A stretch of 64,000 nucleotides of DNA. Origin: Diphasiastrum complanatum (taxonomy: Eukaryota; Streptophyta; Lycopodiopsida; Lycopodiales; Lycopodiaceae). Below the pieces are notes generated by a model. That model saw nothing but the letters and a program-made list of their open reading frames with translations. It was not told where the DNA came from and did not search any database. Positions 39,479 to 51,480 of this stretch are shown piece after piece. A program made the position numbers and the translations under genes. The DNA is taken from NCBI GenBank assembly GCA_029204225.1, contig CM055098.1, positions 23,687,367-23,751,366 on the forward strand, written 5' to 3'. Positions within the stretch are counted from its first letter, which is position 1. Every line of letters begins with the position of its first letter.

Positions 39479-40400
39479 CTAAGCAACTGTGATAGATGGC
39501 GGTTCAGGATTTAACCTGATTTCTACAAAGCTATGTGCAAAATGGGGTCTTACAAAGATCAAGTCTGTGACTTTTGCCATTAAGCTTGCTGATCAAACTA
39601 CAGTTCGTCCGCGAGGAATGGTTGAAGATATACCTATCAAAATTGCGGGAGTATAGTTTGTCATTACTTTCGTAGGAATGGACTTACCATTAGCACCAAA
39701 TGTCTACCGAGTCCTATTGGGACGTCTATGATTACGAGTTGTGCAAGTAATTCATAACTGGGGTACCGGGAAAATCACTTTTGAAAATCGTGAATGCACA
39801 GTCAAGGTTGATCTGCAACTTGGACTATCAAACCAGTGGTTTAAAAAGAGGATGATGATTCATCAACAACGGATCATACTTTGTGATCAACTAGAGAAAA
39901 ATTTGGGAGCTCAATACGATTCTCAAATGGATATCATCAACTGGAATGAAGCTCTTGCAACGATTGATTGTATAGCAGGATATATGTGTCAACAAGATAA
40001 TCAGTCAGATTTGAGCAAGATTTTATTATTGGATCGAATCTTGGATACACCGATTACTTTTCCATTGAATGTGATGAATGTAGCTTGGATATCAACGGAA
40101 CCTATACCAGATCCGATTGAAGATGACCTCATTCCTGTGAGTCATGCCTTGACTTATGATGACAATGCAGAACTTACTGATGAGCAGATTCTAAATTATA
40201 TAGATTTGACCAGATTTGGAGTGCGTAATGTTCTTGATGAACCAACAATAAAATCGCCCAAAGTAGTTATATTGAAAGAAAACAGGATCATAGGATCAAT
40301 GACGAAGAAACAAGCCAAACAACATTATAATACGGTCCTGAAATGGGAAACTCCTCCTCAAAAGATTGATTCAAAGAATGTGTCATCCTTACTGGATTAA
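39479..40400 (+). pseudogene. Gypsy protease fragment, same family as 56.2 kb
   Basis: Contains DGGSGFNLIS (aspartic protease), FAIKLADQTTVRPRGM, VYRVLLGRL and VIHNWGTGKITFENRE, then HALTYDDNAELTDEQILNYI. The same order, and similar residues, are in the Gypsy element at 56260-56960 (DGGSGVNLIS, IKLADQSCVKPKG, VVHNWGMGKLTFENRE, HALTYNKGVELIDEQVL). Interrupted by TAG at 39656 and a stop at 39730. Reverse transcriptase does not follow. Confidence 0.85.
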
Positions 40401-40410
40401 GGCAAAGCAA

Positions 40411-41571
40411 AACTTAAGGATGATTCTACAAGTCAGAGTTCTAGCAAGATGTCATCGTCTCAGAAATCGTCACCTCCACGATCAATTCCTGCTAAGAAGG
40501 AGCTTCGTGCACTTCAACATGAATTGTTTTAATGTAGGATATAGCTATTTTGCCTTTTCAATGGCCTTGTGCTCTTTTCAATGGCCCTTGTGCCCTCTTC
40601 AATGCAATCCAGCGGTGGTCTGTTATCCCACGGCGCACATCGATGCCAATCAACGAAATCTAGTCCATCCATTACAATGGATCCAAGTTAGATGATCCTG
40701 CTTATACTCGCGCATTGAAATGCCTTTCTCCACATGCTAAAGCCCTGAAAGCGCTAAGCACAAATGCCCTTGGGCACGCACGAGCTCCTCCTTCATTCTC
40801 TCTCTCTCTCATTCATTTCAACTAGTTATGGCTTCCCTACGTGTTTTGCTGCCTCCCTGCTTACATAGATCCAACACTCTAGCCCTTCCATGGCCGCCAG
40901 CTACAAACTACTGCGCCCTGCCATTTCCCCCATCTTCATCCATTTGTAGATAAAAAATCTATTCTATACAAGGAGAAATCAACCATATTCAGGTTGTAAA
41001 CCCTAGCTCATAAAGAAGGAAGATATATTTTGGGCTCTACTCAGTCTTCTATGAGCTTCCACGTGAAACTACTTGCATAGCTGAGGTCCCCTACCTCAAG
41101 CTCATAACACAATTTACAACTTGTCGATTGTTGTGGTATTGACTGCAAACAAGCTGGTTTTTTTAGAAATCTGTCAATACCCCACGAAACTGGAGATTTT
41201 TCAAATTTTTTTCATTTTCAAATTTGACTTTGTAAATTGCCATGGCTCTCCATCACTGCTCTTTGCATACCCACGCAAGCCGCGTTGCACCAAACGGCTG
41301 TCCACACAGTGAATCATGTAGCCATCATCGATGATTTTTTTTAAATCACTGAAACTACAAGTTTTTCTATGAATTCTCTCCGAAATTCACCTACGACAAT
41401 CTTGATCTTCCCGAAGCTTCGATCGAAGGAACTTTGTTGTCTCCTACCATCCGAACTGCCTATACCCCATATGGAGTCCTCTCTCCTGAGATGCTTTGAG
41501 TGCTATTTTTCTTTGTGAAAGACGCTATCCCATAGCTCCACCAGATCGTGCATAACTGCATCACCCTGCCA
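40411..41571 (-). other. Probable leader of a minus-strand Copia
   Basis: No gene seen. Because a primer site and LTR abut at 41572, the sequence left of it on the minus strand should be that element's leader and start of gag; no gag is recognisable. Confidence 0.35.
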
Positions 41572-42504
41572 CTCTGATACCATGTTGAAATCCTGTTAGG
41601 ATCTAGTGCAATATGCAGATCACATCAATCAATCACCATAGACACTCCTCACAAGATCTCAAAGATGGCACAACAAAAGCTTTAATTGTATTACCAAAGA
41701 AACCGTACATATAGAGTATTCACAAACTGCATGGTGTGTGATTCTTGTGGATGCTGAATGCATGCCTTATTGTTGTTGATCAAACTATCATAATCATGAA
41801 TGATCTTTAGCACTTGCATTCATCCATAGTTTCAACTAATCCATAAAATCCACACACAAGCAAAATAGGTGTTAGAAATACATTTTGGAGTGATCATTAA
41901 GATCCATGAGTAGAATTTCCTTATTGTTCACCTCCCTTGAGAAGATCAACCTCTTGAGGAGAAGAAATAGAGCCAAGGATGTCTAGATTGTTGAAACTGC
42001 AGCAAAATAATCCCAATTGATCCTCGAAAATGATGGAGAAAGCACCTACTTAAGATCCAATCAAGATCTAATAGCTAGATTACTAATCAATGCATTGATT
42101 TCTAGTTTATCTTGGCTTGAACTCCACAAATTGGCTCCAAAATCATGCTAAACTCTTCACACGTGTGAGTGTACATCCTGCTATTGCCTGTGTACTGTAC
42201 TTGTGCCTTCAAACTCATCTAAAGATCACAAAAATCTATATTGCAATAGTAATCATCATTCAAAAGATAGACAAAAACTAGTCATGAAGGAAGATCTCGA
42301 TTTTACTCATTATTGGATGGATGATCCATCAAATATGTATACATAAGTGCCTTAGATCTGAGCATTTGGGGCTTTCTATGATCCATCCATAACCTAAACC
42401 TGAAGTTTCGCCTATTAGGTCATAAGATCCACCCTAGTTGGGGTCAAGATCTTGAGATCCAATTTACAAGTGGAACTTACAAACTAGCTTGTGTAATTCT
42501 AACA
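41572..42504 (-). repeat. Copia 5' LTR (minus) with Met-tRNA primer site
   Basis: Minus strand reads LTR end TTTCAACA directly followed by TGGTATCAGAG (41572-41582), an initiator Met tRNA site. The other edge (minus TGTTAGAATTACAC) is at about 42504. It contains CACACGTGTG at 42158-42167. Confidence 0.7.
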
Positions 42505-42639
42505 TAGATAAGCCAAAAAAACCAAGATCCAAGAAAGGATCCAAACCAAACAAAGAAAACTCAAAAAAAGAAAAATGAACAGCAAGATGAACCACACCCC
42601 AAGATCTAAGCCATTCCACTTTTAGATCATAAACTAAGC

Positions 42640-43840
42640 TTGACAATGTCTGACTTTTGGAGTGTAGATCCATCAAGATTTATTATTCTTGGAGATGAAT
42701 CAAAACATCGAGTGAATGGTATTGGTTTGTTGTGGCTCAACACAAACGGTAGAGACAGACGACTCAAAGACGTTTTGTTCGTACCTACATTGCAGCAAGA
42801 CTTGCTATCAGTCGCAAGGATAGCAGAGGCTGGGATGCGTGTGACATTTTCACACAAAACATGTAATGTCGTTGATGTAAGCACCATCACATTGATTACA
42901 CAACGTAGAAGAAAAGACAACCTGTATCACTTGAAAGTACGCCTACCTACAGATCAATTGCATCAAACCCATGATGATTTGTCAGATATTCTATGACAAA
43001 GGAGACTATGCCATATAAACTCAATCAAGCAAGCCATTATGGAGCTATCAAATGCAACCAGTTCGATGATCTGTGATGCATGTATAAAAGGTAAGATGTC
43101 ACGTACTCCTTTTGTCAAGGACTCTTACAGAACGACAAAGATTCTGGAGCTAGTACATTCAGACATTTGTTGACATTTCGATGTGATCTCAGTAGGAGGC
43201 TCAAAGTACTATATCACTTTAATTGATGATTATAGTAAGTTTGCCCAAGTCTATTTCATTCACAACAAATCAGAGACATTTGACAAATTCACAGGATATG
43301 TGAACTGGATAAAAATATGCACAAGAAATAAGGTGAAGCCGATCAAAACAGATCGGGTGGAGAATACATCTCAAACCGATTCACTGATTTTTACAATGAT
43401 CGAGGAATCATTCATAGAAGGACAACATCCTATACACCACAGCACAATGGTGTTGTAGAAAGAAAGAACAGGACTCATGGAAGTTGCTAGGTACATGATG
43501 GTCTATTTGAAGGCTCCAAGAGCGCTGTGGGCTATAGCTGCCTACATTCAGAACAAGACGGGAAAATTTGGTGTTCCTCACACAACACCACACGAACTAT
43601 GGTGGGGTAGAAAACCCAATTTGAGTTGTGCAACATATGCACATGTTTATGACAAGCTTCAAAAGAAGCTTGATGAGAAAGTAGAACAAGGATATCTTGT
43701 AGGATATGACAATCATTCGTCATACTACCGAATCTATTTGCTAGAGACAAACACAGTGAAGACAGTTAGAGACGTCAAGTTCAATGAGACCAGAACAATG
43801 GCCAATAATGATCCTGTCAGCTATGAAGTTCTTGGGAGAC
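42640..43840 (+). pseudogene. Copia A protease tail, pre-integrase and integrase, broken
   Basis: LKDVLFVPTLQQDLLSVARI, then CHINS-type pre-integrase and KGKMSRTPFVKDS, integrase core VGGSKYYITLIDDYSKFAQV, KPIKTDRVENTSQ (catalytic Asp in a shifted context), then MEVARYMMVYLKAPRALWAI and GYDNHSSYYRIYL. TGA at about 42995 and 43171 and a frame change at about 43455 disrupt it. Confidence 0.8.
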
Positions 43841-45410
43841 AATATTATGATCTACCAACTGCGATAGAGGGAGCAGATGATAGACACTCAGATGAAGATG
43901 TTCGAGTTGCACCTCAATCAAGCGACGAATCAGATGAAAAAAGATTCGCAAGTCTGCCTACTGCTACTACACCTCTAAACCGAAATGGTTCTGGACCTAG
44001 CAGAACAGATAAAAATAAGAGCATTGCAGTACCAGAAGGATCTCCCAGAAGACCAACAAGAGAGCGAAGAGCGTCAGCAAGATTTGTGCCAGGTAGCTCA
44101 GCTTTTACATCTGAAGAGTTTTGTGGATTCAGTGGAGAATCACAAATATTCAAAGAAGCAATTGAATGTCCAAAGAAAGACAAATGGATCCAAGCCACAA
44201 GGCCAGACTTCTAGCAAAGGATTTTTTTCAGAACTACAACATCGACTACACTGAGACCTTCTCTCCAATGGTCAAACATGCTTCCTTACGCCTACTATTT
44301 GCATATGCAGCTACATATGACCTCAAGATTGACATCATTGATGAGAAGACAACATTCCTACATCGCGAATTAGACAAAGAAGTCTACATGGATCAACCTC
44401 TAGGTTATACCTCCGAATCACTTCCTACCTATGCATGCCACATGCATAGGAGTATCTATAGTCTGAAGCAATCATCACAACAATGGTATAAAGATCCTTA
44501 GGATTCGAGCCATTGATAGTCGATTCCAATGTTTATGTGAGAATCACAGATGGAGAGATCATCATTGTTGCTACGTATGTGGATGACACCGTGATACTAT
44601 GCAGAAGTGAAGGCCTGATTACAGGAGTAAAGAATGAGATCTCAAAACATTTTGAGATTACAGACCTAGGAGAAGCCAGAGGTTATTTTGGTTTACAGAT
44701 TGACAAAAACTATGATGAAGAGATATTGCACCTTCATCAATCCAGATATACCCAAAAAAATCCTAGAAGATTTTGGGATGATGAATTGCAAAGGAGCAAA
44801 TACTCCAATGCTTGCAGAAACAATCCTGATGAATGAAGATCTTTTGAAGACTGAAGAGGAGAGAGAATTGATGCAACATACACCATATAGGAAGCTAATC
44901 GGATCACTAATGTATCTTGCAGATAACACACACACATTGACATTGCTTATGTCGTGTTCAGGACAAGTCAATTCAGTACAAATTCAGACTCAACTCATTG
45001 GAAGATCGCGAAGAAAATCTTGCAGTACCTTCACCTAACGAAGGATTTTGGGTTGTGTTACTCTCGTGATGCAGGATTCCAGATGCTTTCATACAGTGGT
45101 GTTAGTTGGGTATCTCTCAAGGATGACTACAAAAGTGTCTCAGGAGGATGTACCGTCACAACAAGGGCAGCAATTCTCTGGGCCAGCAAAAAGCAAATTA
45201 TAGTATCTCAGTCATGCTGCGAAGTAGAATATGTAGTAGTAGTGAAGATGGCCAATGAAATGACTTGGCTCAAACAGTTCCTTGACAAACTAGGTGAACG
45301 AGGAATGAGCCTCTGATTTTGCAGGTGGACAATACATCTGCAATACACTTGACAAAGGATCTCGTGTTTCACTCAAGGACGAAACACATTGCAATCAAGT
45401 AACACTTGTT
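43840..45410 (+). pseudogene. Copia A reverse transcriptase and RNase H, broken
   Basis: Hinge with PTRERRASARFVPGSSA, then ARLLAKDFFQNYNIDYTETF, SPMVKHASLRLLFAYAATYD, HRELDKEVYMDQPLGY, SIYSLKQSSQQWYKDP, then VATYVDDTVILCRSEG (catalytic YVDD at about 44575-44590). RNase H: KIAKKILQYLHLTKDFGLCY, DDYKSVSGGCTVTTR, ILWASKKQIIVSQSCCEVEY. Frame changes near 44215, 44500, 44760 and 45000. Confidence 0.85.
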
Positions 45411-46095
45411 CTACCTGAGAGGGCCTTGGTCGAACATTTGTTTTGGATGTAAGCTGCAGTAGAGACAGCTTCAGCCCATAAGCACTTCGATAAAGATGAG
45501 TGTGCCAACATACATCTAGCTGACTCGACCAAGGTACGATTCTTCCTCTAGAGATGTATTCTCCACCATTATTTGACCTCAAGGCTTTGATTGTCTTACC
45601 AGTCTCTTTCCCTGCACGCTCCTTGAAGATTCTGAAGCAATTGAAAGCTTCATATTTCTTCTCAATAAAATAAACCATAGTCCTTCTGGAAAATTCATCA
45701 ATAAAAGTTATAAAATACTTTGCATCCTTTCGTGAAGTATTCAGCATTGGGCCACAGATATCTGTATGTACAACATCCAGTAATCCTCTGGCAGTATGTT
45801 GATGGCTTGATCTAAATGGTTGCCTGGTCTATTTACCAACTAGGCAGTCTTGACAGACAGGTAGTTCAAATTTCTTGTTAGGATAGTCGAGATCAAGAAA
45901 AATGGATTGCTTAGACATTTGTTGTACAGAAGCATGATTCAAATAACCAAGTCTATAATTCCAAAGTACACTTTTATTTATCTGAACATAAGTATTAAGT
46001 GCTTGACTAGATGCAAAAAATAATGACTTAATCTGTACAAGTATCCATGTCTCTTTTCGAGTGCTAGGATCTTGCCTGTCCTATCGACTACTTTA
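45410..46095 (-). pseudogene. Copia C partial integrase, broken
   Basis: Minus strand: KDAKYFITFIDEFSRRTMVY, FKERAGKETGKTIKALRSNN and NGGEYISRG, with the two first catalytic Asp positions partly changed (LRSDNGGEY reads LRSNNGGEY). Sequence beyond is scrambled (QLDVCWHTHL). Confidence 0.75.
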
Positions 46096-46776
46096 CATTA
46101 AAATTATAGCAAATAAGGATCCTTAAACACTTGAAATGATGAGAGAAACAATAGATTATGATCTCATAAGATTAGCACAACTTGAATCACCAAAATCCAT
46201 CAAGAATCTATGCTTGAACCTCACTAAATGGTCCAAATCCTTGAAGAAGCCTTCACACGTGTGAAAGTACGGCCTCCCACAATCTAAGTACTGTACGCCA
46301 GACCTACATTCAATCCTATAATAATTGGAAATCACAAGAACTCAAACAATCATAAACATAGAGAGCAATTGCACCATTATGAGGGAAAATTTATGAAATT
46401 TCTTGATTGATTTTGGTGAGATATCATCACCTATATATACATGATCCATCACGATTTTGGGCAGGTATGAGTAGCCCTAAACCTATCCCTAATGCTAATT
46501 TTGGTGGATCTCTCATCCCTACCAAGTTAGAATTGGAATTTGGAGATCCCTCAACAATGCAAAAAATACCAAAATTAGCTCCTACTGTTTCTCTCTTGTA
46601 TCTAAGCATGATTTGGACTCATTCCAAAGGTTCTATCACTTAGGTCTACTTGAGAACATTCTTATGAATGGAATCCTATGCTATTTGGCATGTGTGACAA
46701 GCCACATCATGACCATCTAACTATTTACAAGTCATATGACCAAAACTAGTCAAGCTAGAATTGTGAATTTTCAACA
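46096..46776 (-). repeat. Probable solo LTR with TSD CTTTA
   Basis: 681 bp between two CTTTA copies (46091-46095, 46777-46781). On the minus strand it runs TGTTGAAAATT to AATTTTAATG, where the final CA is mutated. CACACGTGTG at 46254-46263 is shared with the LTRs at 32.7 and 41.6 kb. Confidence 0.65.
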
Positions 46777-46783
46777 CTTTACA

Positions 46784-47960
46784 CTAACCAGATTCAAATT
46801 CTACTTTATGTCCTAGATCTATAATTCTACTAACAGAGAGCAAATTTGTTGACAGATTTGGCACATGAAGGATATTTGAAAGTAGTTTACATTGATTATT
46901 GGCAAAGTTTAATTTTACTGTACCTTCACCTTTGATAGCTTGTGTGCTATTGTAACCAAGGTGAACATATCGTTTGGTGTTGTAAGGCGTATAGGATCCA
47001 AAACAGCCGATATGGCTGGTCATAAGTTGTGTGGCATCGGAATCAAGAAACCAAGAGCTATCATTGGATGCTTCTTGATGGTTTGTCATGCATGAAGGCA
47101 TCATGATTTGATTCTTGAATAGGCTATGGAGCTTCTGTAGCTGCATTTACCACTTGATTCAATTGTTCTTTGCTGTTATTCTTTGCTTGTAGTATCCGAT
47201 AGTCTTGAATCTCATGGTTGGAATGCTTGAAGTATCTACAGAACAACTTCTTATTTGTCGGATGATTCAACTGCTTGTGATGATGTGTCAGTTTTTGATC
47301 TTTTGTTGATGATCTCGGGACTTTCTTCTTTTGCTTAGTCGAGTCTTTGTCAGTGTATAAGACGTGAGAGTCAACAGTCGAAGAACTGGAGGCTTCATTC
47401 CTTTGAGAGTCTTCTTGCAACAGCATTGCGATGACTCTTGAAAGAGTCAGTTTGGGATGTGTCATGATGATCATCACCCAGCTATCATTCGTATGAGCTT
47501 GGCAAGCTTCAGTGTCATTACTGCGTATTGATCGTCTATGATAGATCCGACAGCGGCCATTTGCTTCCAGGTTCTTGAACTGGTTGATGTGATTCTATAA
47601 GGAATCACCATTTGTCATCTTGAGGGAGTAAAATTTTTTTCTAGGATGTGGCTTGGAAGCTATATCTCGCACTTCATATAATGTGCTTCCCAGACTTCCT
47701 TGGATGCCTACTCTTCGGACACATGGCCGATTTGCATGTCCGAGATGTTGAGGATGATCAACACAAAAGCTTTGCCATCCTTTAGCTTCCATCGGGAGAT
47801 TGTTGCATCGTCGGCTTCGGGTCTTGCCTCTTCACCTGTAACGTCATGCAATTCTTTAGCCATTAGCATAGTTCTCATCTTAAACTTTCACAGATGGTAA
47901 TTGGCTCCATTAAGCTTGTCCATGATAGGATTGTCTTTCCCTTGGAAATCTATGTGGAAG
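46784..47960 (-). pseudogene. Copia C gag and protease, broken
   Basis: Minus strand: gag region about 47950-47480 (LNGANYHLWKFKMRTMLMAK, then LKDGKAFVLIILN), a degenerate zinc knuckle FCRYFKHSNHEIQDYRILQA near 47250, then protease SSWFLDSDATQLMTSHIGCF and LLSNILHVPNLSTNLLSVSR. The normal DSGAT is DSDAT, and knuckle Cys residues are changed. Confidence 0.75.
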
Positions 47961-48191
47961 ATTAGTCTAGATGATAGTAGTGACTATCAGTGACTTAAGT
48001 ATGATAATCTAGTGTTAAATTACAGAACAAGAAAATAGTTATCCTATCGGCTAGTAGGATTAGGTTATGTGGGAAGCTTATCAGGCTATAAAAATAGCTC
48101 TGACTTCAAGCCTCTTAAGAAATCAGATGATTTCTAATATTAAAGCTCTATATAATCAGAGAATAGTACAAATGGCTATGATACTATGCTG

Positions 48192-48867
48192 GGAAAATTG
48201 CGAGAAGTTCCCTCGGTGTGTGCACTATTGGTAACAATAGACAAACACAATAATGAAGTTAAGTTTAGAGCTAGGTGTGCAGTAATAGTGAAAGCAAGAG
48301 CAGACAATCAGACAAAGCAATCAAAAGGTTAGACAGAGAGTGGAACGCATTGCAAATATTGACAAAACCTGAACGTAGAACTAGACAACACTTTATTCAT
48401 ATTGATTGTAACAAAATACAAGTCAATGACGCAGGTGAGCACAACACAATAGCGGATGAAACCGCGTGCTCACGAAGCTAACTACAAACTGTAAAAGCTA
48501 TGAGCTTATTACTGACGATCCGTCTGAAGAGGATAATCAATGCATAAAAGCATCTACTATGTTTGTCTCATCGGATTCAATAATGCGTGTTCTTGATCAT
48601 TGATCAATTGCATACTTGTTAAATGATCTATGTGCTACTTACATTTATGTAGATGAGTGTACAATAGGTGACATGGAGTCGTTACGCCATCAAGAAGAAG
48701 ATTGTGGCTGCTACCATTGTCAAATTGGTTGCACAATACAAAGGATGAGCGTGAATTTGTGAGATAGTTTCAAATCTTGGTGAATTCTTTTGAAAGAATT
48801 TGTTGTTGTTCAAAGGAGTGCTTTGTGCATTGAAGCAGGTTGAAAGAGAAGATCAGGTCATTGCTAC
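48192..48867. other. LTR and leader remnants
   Basis: Left half is probably the LTR of Copia C. From about 48690 it resembles the leader before the gag at 36034 (both have CAAAGGAGTGCTTTGTGC, then GTTGAAAGAGAA). Confidence 0.5.
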
Positions 48868-48985
48868 ATGGCAACCTCAATTGGAGTCATGTTGGAAGCC
48901 AATGATAGGCTTACCTCAAGTAACTATTCATTATGGAAAGTGAGGATGGAGTCACTTCTTGAGATGAATGATGTTTTGGATATCT
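48868..48985 (+). pseudogene. Copia gag N-terminal scrap
   Basis: MATSIGVMLEANDRLTSSNY, SLWKVRMESLLEMNDVLDI is almost the same as the start of the gag at 36034 on the other strand. It ends abruptly at DVLDI. Confidence 0.9.
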
Positions 48986-49004
48986 CTCTACTTTTCATCT
49001 TGTC

Positions 49005-49260
49005 CATACCAATATCGGATCGACGCACCAGAGGTAAAGAAAACCAAGAGCAGTCGTACATCCACGCGTCATACCGATATCACATATCAGTACCAATATT
49101 GGAGCGACACGCCAGAGGTAAAGAAAATCTAGAGCAGTCATCCATCCCCACGTCATACCGATATCGCATATCTGTACCAATATTGGATCCGCACGCGCGA
49201 GCTAAAAAGAATCCCGAGTACTCATGCACCCACGTGTCGTACCGAAATCAAGTGTCCAAC
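49005..49260 (+). repeat. Three tandem repeats of about 83 bp
   Basis: Units contain CCAATATYGGATCGACGC-type starts, an AGAGGTAAAGAAAA middle and a CGTCATACCGATATC end. They read through in one frame as three related peptides (ISDRRTRGKENQEQSYI, LERHARGKENLEQSSIPT, LDPHARAKKNPEYSCTHV). Confidence 0.85.
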
Positions 49261-49323
49261 CAAAAAAAAAATTACAGTTCTGTGGTGCGATAAATTTTGT
49301 GAACCAGACTCATCTATCTAGTA

Positions 49324-50725
49324 ATGGCAACTCTAAACGAGAGTGTCCTTTATGAGTCAAGCAAATTGGAAGGTGCTGGCAACTATGCAGTTTGGAAATT
49401 CAAACTAAAGAACATTTTGATGGAAAAGGTGCTGTGGGAGATTGTGACAGGTGAAGAGACAAGGTCAGAAGATCAGCGAGCATTTGATAGAAGAAAATGG
49501 AAAGCCCAGATTGTCATCAACTTATCAGTTAGAGATGCAATTATTCCCTATATTTTAGATTCAGAAGGACCAAAAAAACCGTGGGATACATTGAAGGCAT
49601 TGTTTGAAACAACAAATACATCTCGAATACTATTCGTTTCGCTTCACGATCACTTGGCTTTCAGCATAAATCAATCTCAGAGCTCATTCAGGTTTTGTTT
49701 TGCTTGGCTTTGTTTTGTCTAGTTTCGTTTCATTTCGTTATAGAGCCTTATTGATCTTTTCGCGAATTCTTCTCTTTCGTCTAGTTTTGTTTCGTTTTTT
49801 TACAGAGCTTGATTGATCATTTTTAACGAATTCTTCTCGAGTAGAAATTATTCGTGATCAGAACAGTTTCATGAATAGTTTCGCAAATCGTTTGAAAGAC
49901 TCCTATCAATTCATTACTAGAATTCTACTGGAATTTCAATTTGCACTTTCCATCAACACAAGAGATAATTCTTGATTCAGGAGCTACCTCGCAGTTTGTC
50001 ACATCAAGACGGATCATGTCTAATTTTCGAAGTGCAGATCCATCAAGATTTATCATTCTTGGAGATGGATCAAAGCATCAAGTGAATGTATTGGTTCACT
50101 ATGGCTCAACATTATTGGCAGAGACAGACGACTCGAAGATATTCTGTTTGTGGCTACACTGCAGTAGGACTTGTTATCAATGGTAAGAATAGCTGATGCA
50201 GGGATGCGTGTAAGATTCTCAAACTAGGCATGCAATGTTGTTGATGCAAGTAACAATACACTGATCACTCAAGGTAGAAGAAAAGACAATTTGTATCACT
50301 TGAAGGTATGCTTACTTGCAGATTAAGTGCATCAGACTCATGATGATTTGCTAGATACTCTATGGCACAGGAGACTATGCCATATAAATTCAATGGCACT
50401 ATATCAAGAAAGCCATCATAGAGCAATTACAGGGGGGAGCATCTTGAATGCAACCAGTTCGATGACCTGTGATGCATTTTTGAAGGGTAAGATGTCACGT
50501 ACTCCTTTTGTCAAGGACTCCTACAAAATGACTAAGATTCGGGAGCTAGTACATTCTGACATTTGTGGACCTTTCAATGTGATCTCAGTAGGAGGCTCGA
50601 AATATTATATTATTTTTATTGATGATTACAGTAAGTTTGACAGAGTCTACTTCATTCACAGTAAATCAGAAGCATCTGACAAGTTTACAGAGTATGTGAA
50701 TTGGGCAGAAAGATGCATTGAATGA
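49324..50725 (+). pseudogene. Copia element A, copy 2: gag to integrase start, broken
   Basis: Gag starts ATG 49324 (MATLNESVLYESSKLEGAGN, YAVWKFKLKNILMEKVLWEI). Gag middle is deleted after ALFETTNTSRILFVSLHDHL. Protease IILDSGATSQFVTSRRIMSN (intact DSGAT), then pre-integrase LWHRRLCHINS and RTPFVKDSYKMTK, and integrase HSDICGPFNVISVGGSKYY, FIDDYSKFDRVYFIH. TGA at about 50723 ends it. Same family as 42640-45410. Confidence 0.85.
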
Positions 50726-51480
50726 AGAAACATTTTGTTTCTAGTGCCAAAGCTTTGCTAGCATTCAATTATGGACCTTTGACAAAAGACGACATGACAC
50801 GACATGAAATCAGTCATGTCTCACGAACAACCAAGAAGATCAGCCAAGTACCATGGGGTACAGATATCTGATCTAATATCATGACATCATCAGAAGTGTT
50901 CTAGATTGTGGCTTATCTACCACTCTTGTAATTCACGAATTAGTTGTAGATGTTTAATCTTTCTAATCTATAAGTTACAACATGTGACACAAAATTGTTC
51001 GCGAACTATATACTTTCTGATTGATGCATGAGCTAAGCCATGAAAGCAAGACAAGAAGAAGACACAAAAATATTCAGAATATAGTTTGCGCCTGTGAGCG
51101 AGACAATTTTGAGGGATCAGTAGATCCAAAGGTCCACTAGTAAGCGAGACACGATTCGTGAGAGAACTGTATTTTTCTCATGCCAACGCATTGTGTGGAT
51201 TTGTCGTGCAATGCTACTAAAATTCAAGAAGATCTATAGGTAATATTGTAGCTGTTATGCACATGTTATTCTATACATTGTATGATATCAAATGAATTTT
51301 TGTCTGATGTTATGTGTGTGTCTGATTTACTTGTTTCATTTAATTTTGCATATTGGTTTGATTTTGTTGAATGCTACATTAATCTGTTAACGTGATCAGC
51401 AGTGCCTGTCTACTCTCTGAAGTATTGTAAGTTAAAGTCACATGTGTGGGATGCCCTATACATGTACTTTTAATCTCCTA
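50726..51480. other. Unassigned spacer between Copia fragments
   Basis: No coding similarity recognised. May contain the LTR or leader of the following element. Confidence 0.35.

Larger units (their letters stand above)
42640..45410 (+). mobile_element. Copia element A, copy 1, truncated at both ends
   Basis: Begins inside the protease (MSDFWSVDPSRFIILGDESK) and ends inside RNase H at about 45402 (KDLVFHSRTKHIAIK), where a minus-strand Copia starts. No LTR of its own is visible. A second copy with the same sequence style lies at 49324-50725. Confidence 0.85.
45400..48191 (-). mobile_element. Copia element C (minus), truncated in integrase
   Basis: Gag start near 47960, protease and a partial integrase lie on the minus strand. 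A mutated Met-tRNA primer site (minus TAGTATCATAGCC) is near 48180-48192, with an LTR to its right. Reverse transcriptase is missing: the element ends at about 45410 against Copia A. A probable solo LTR interrupts it at 46096-46776. Confidence 0.7.

Noticed and set aside
44688-45038. Independent 116-codon gene
   Set aside because: Frame-shifted piece of Copia A reverse transcriptase to RNase H (RKLIGSLMYLA is a Copia motif).
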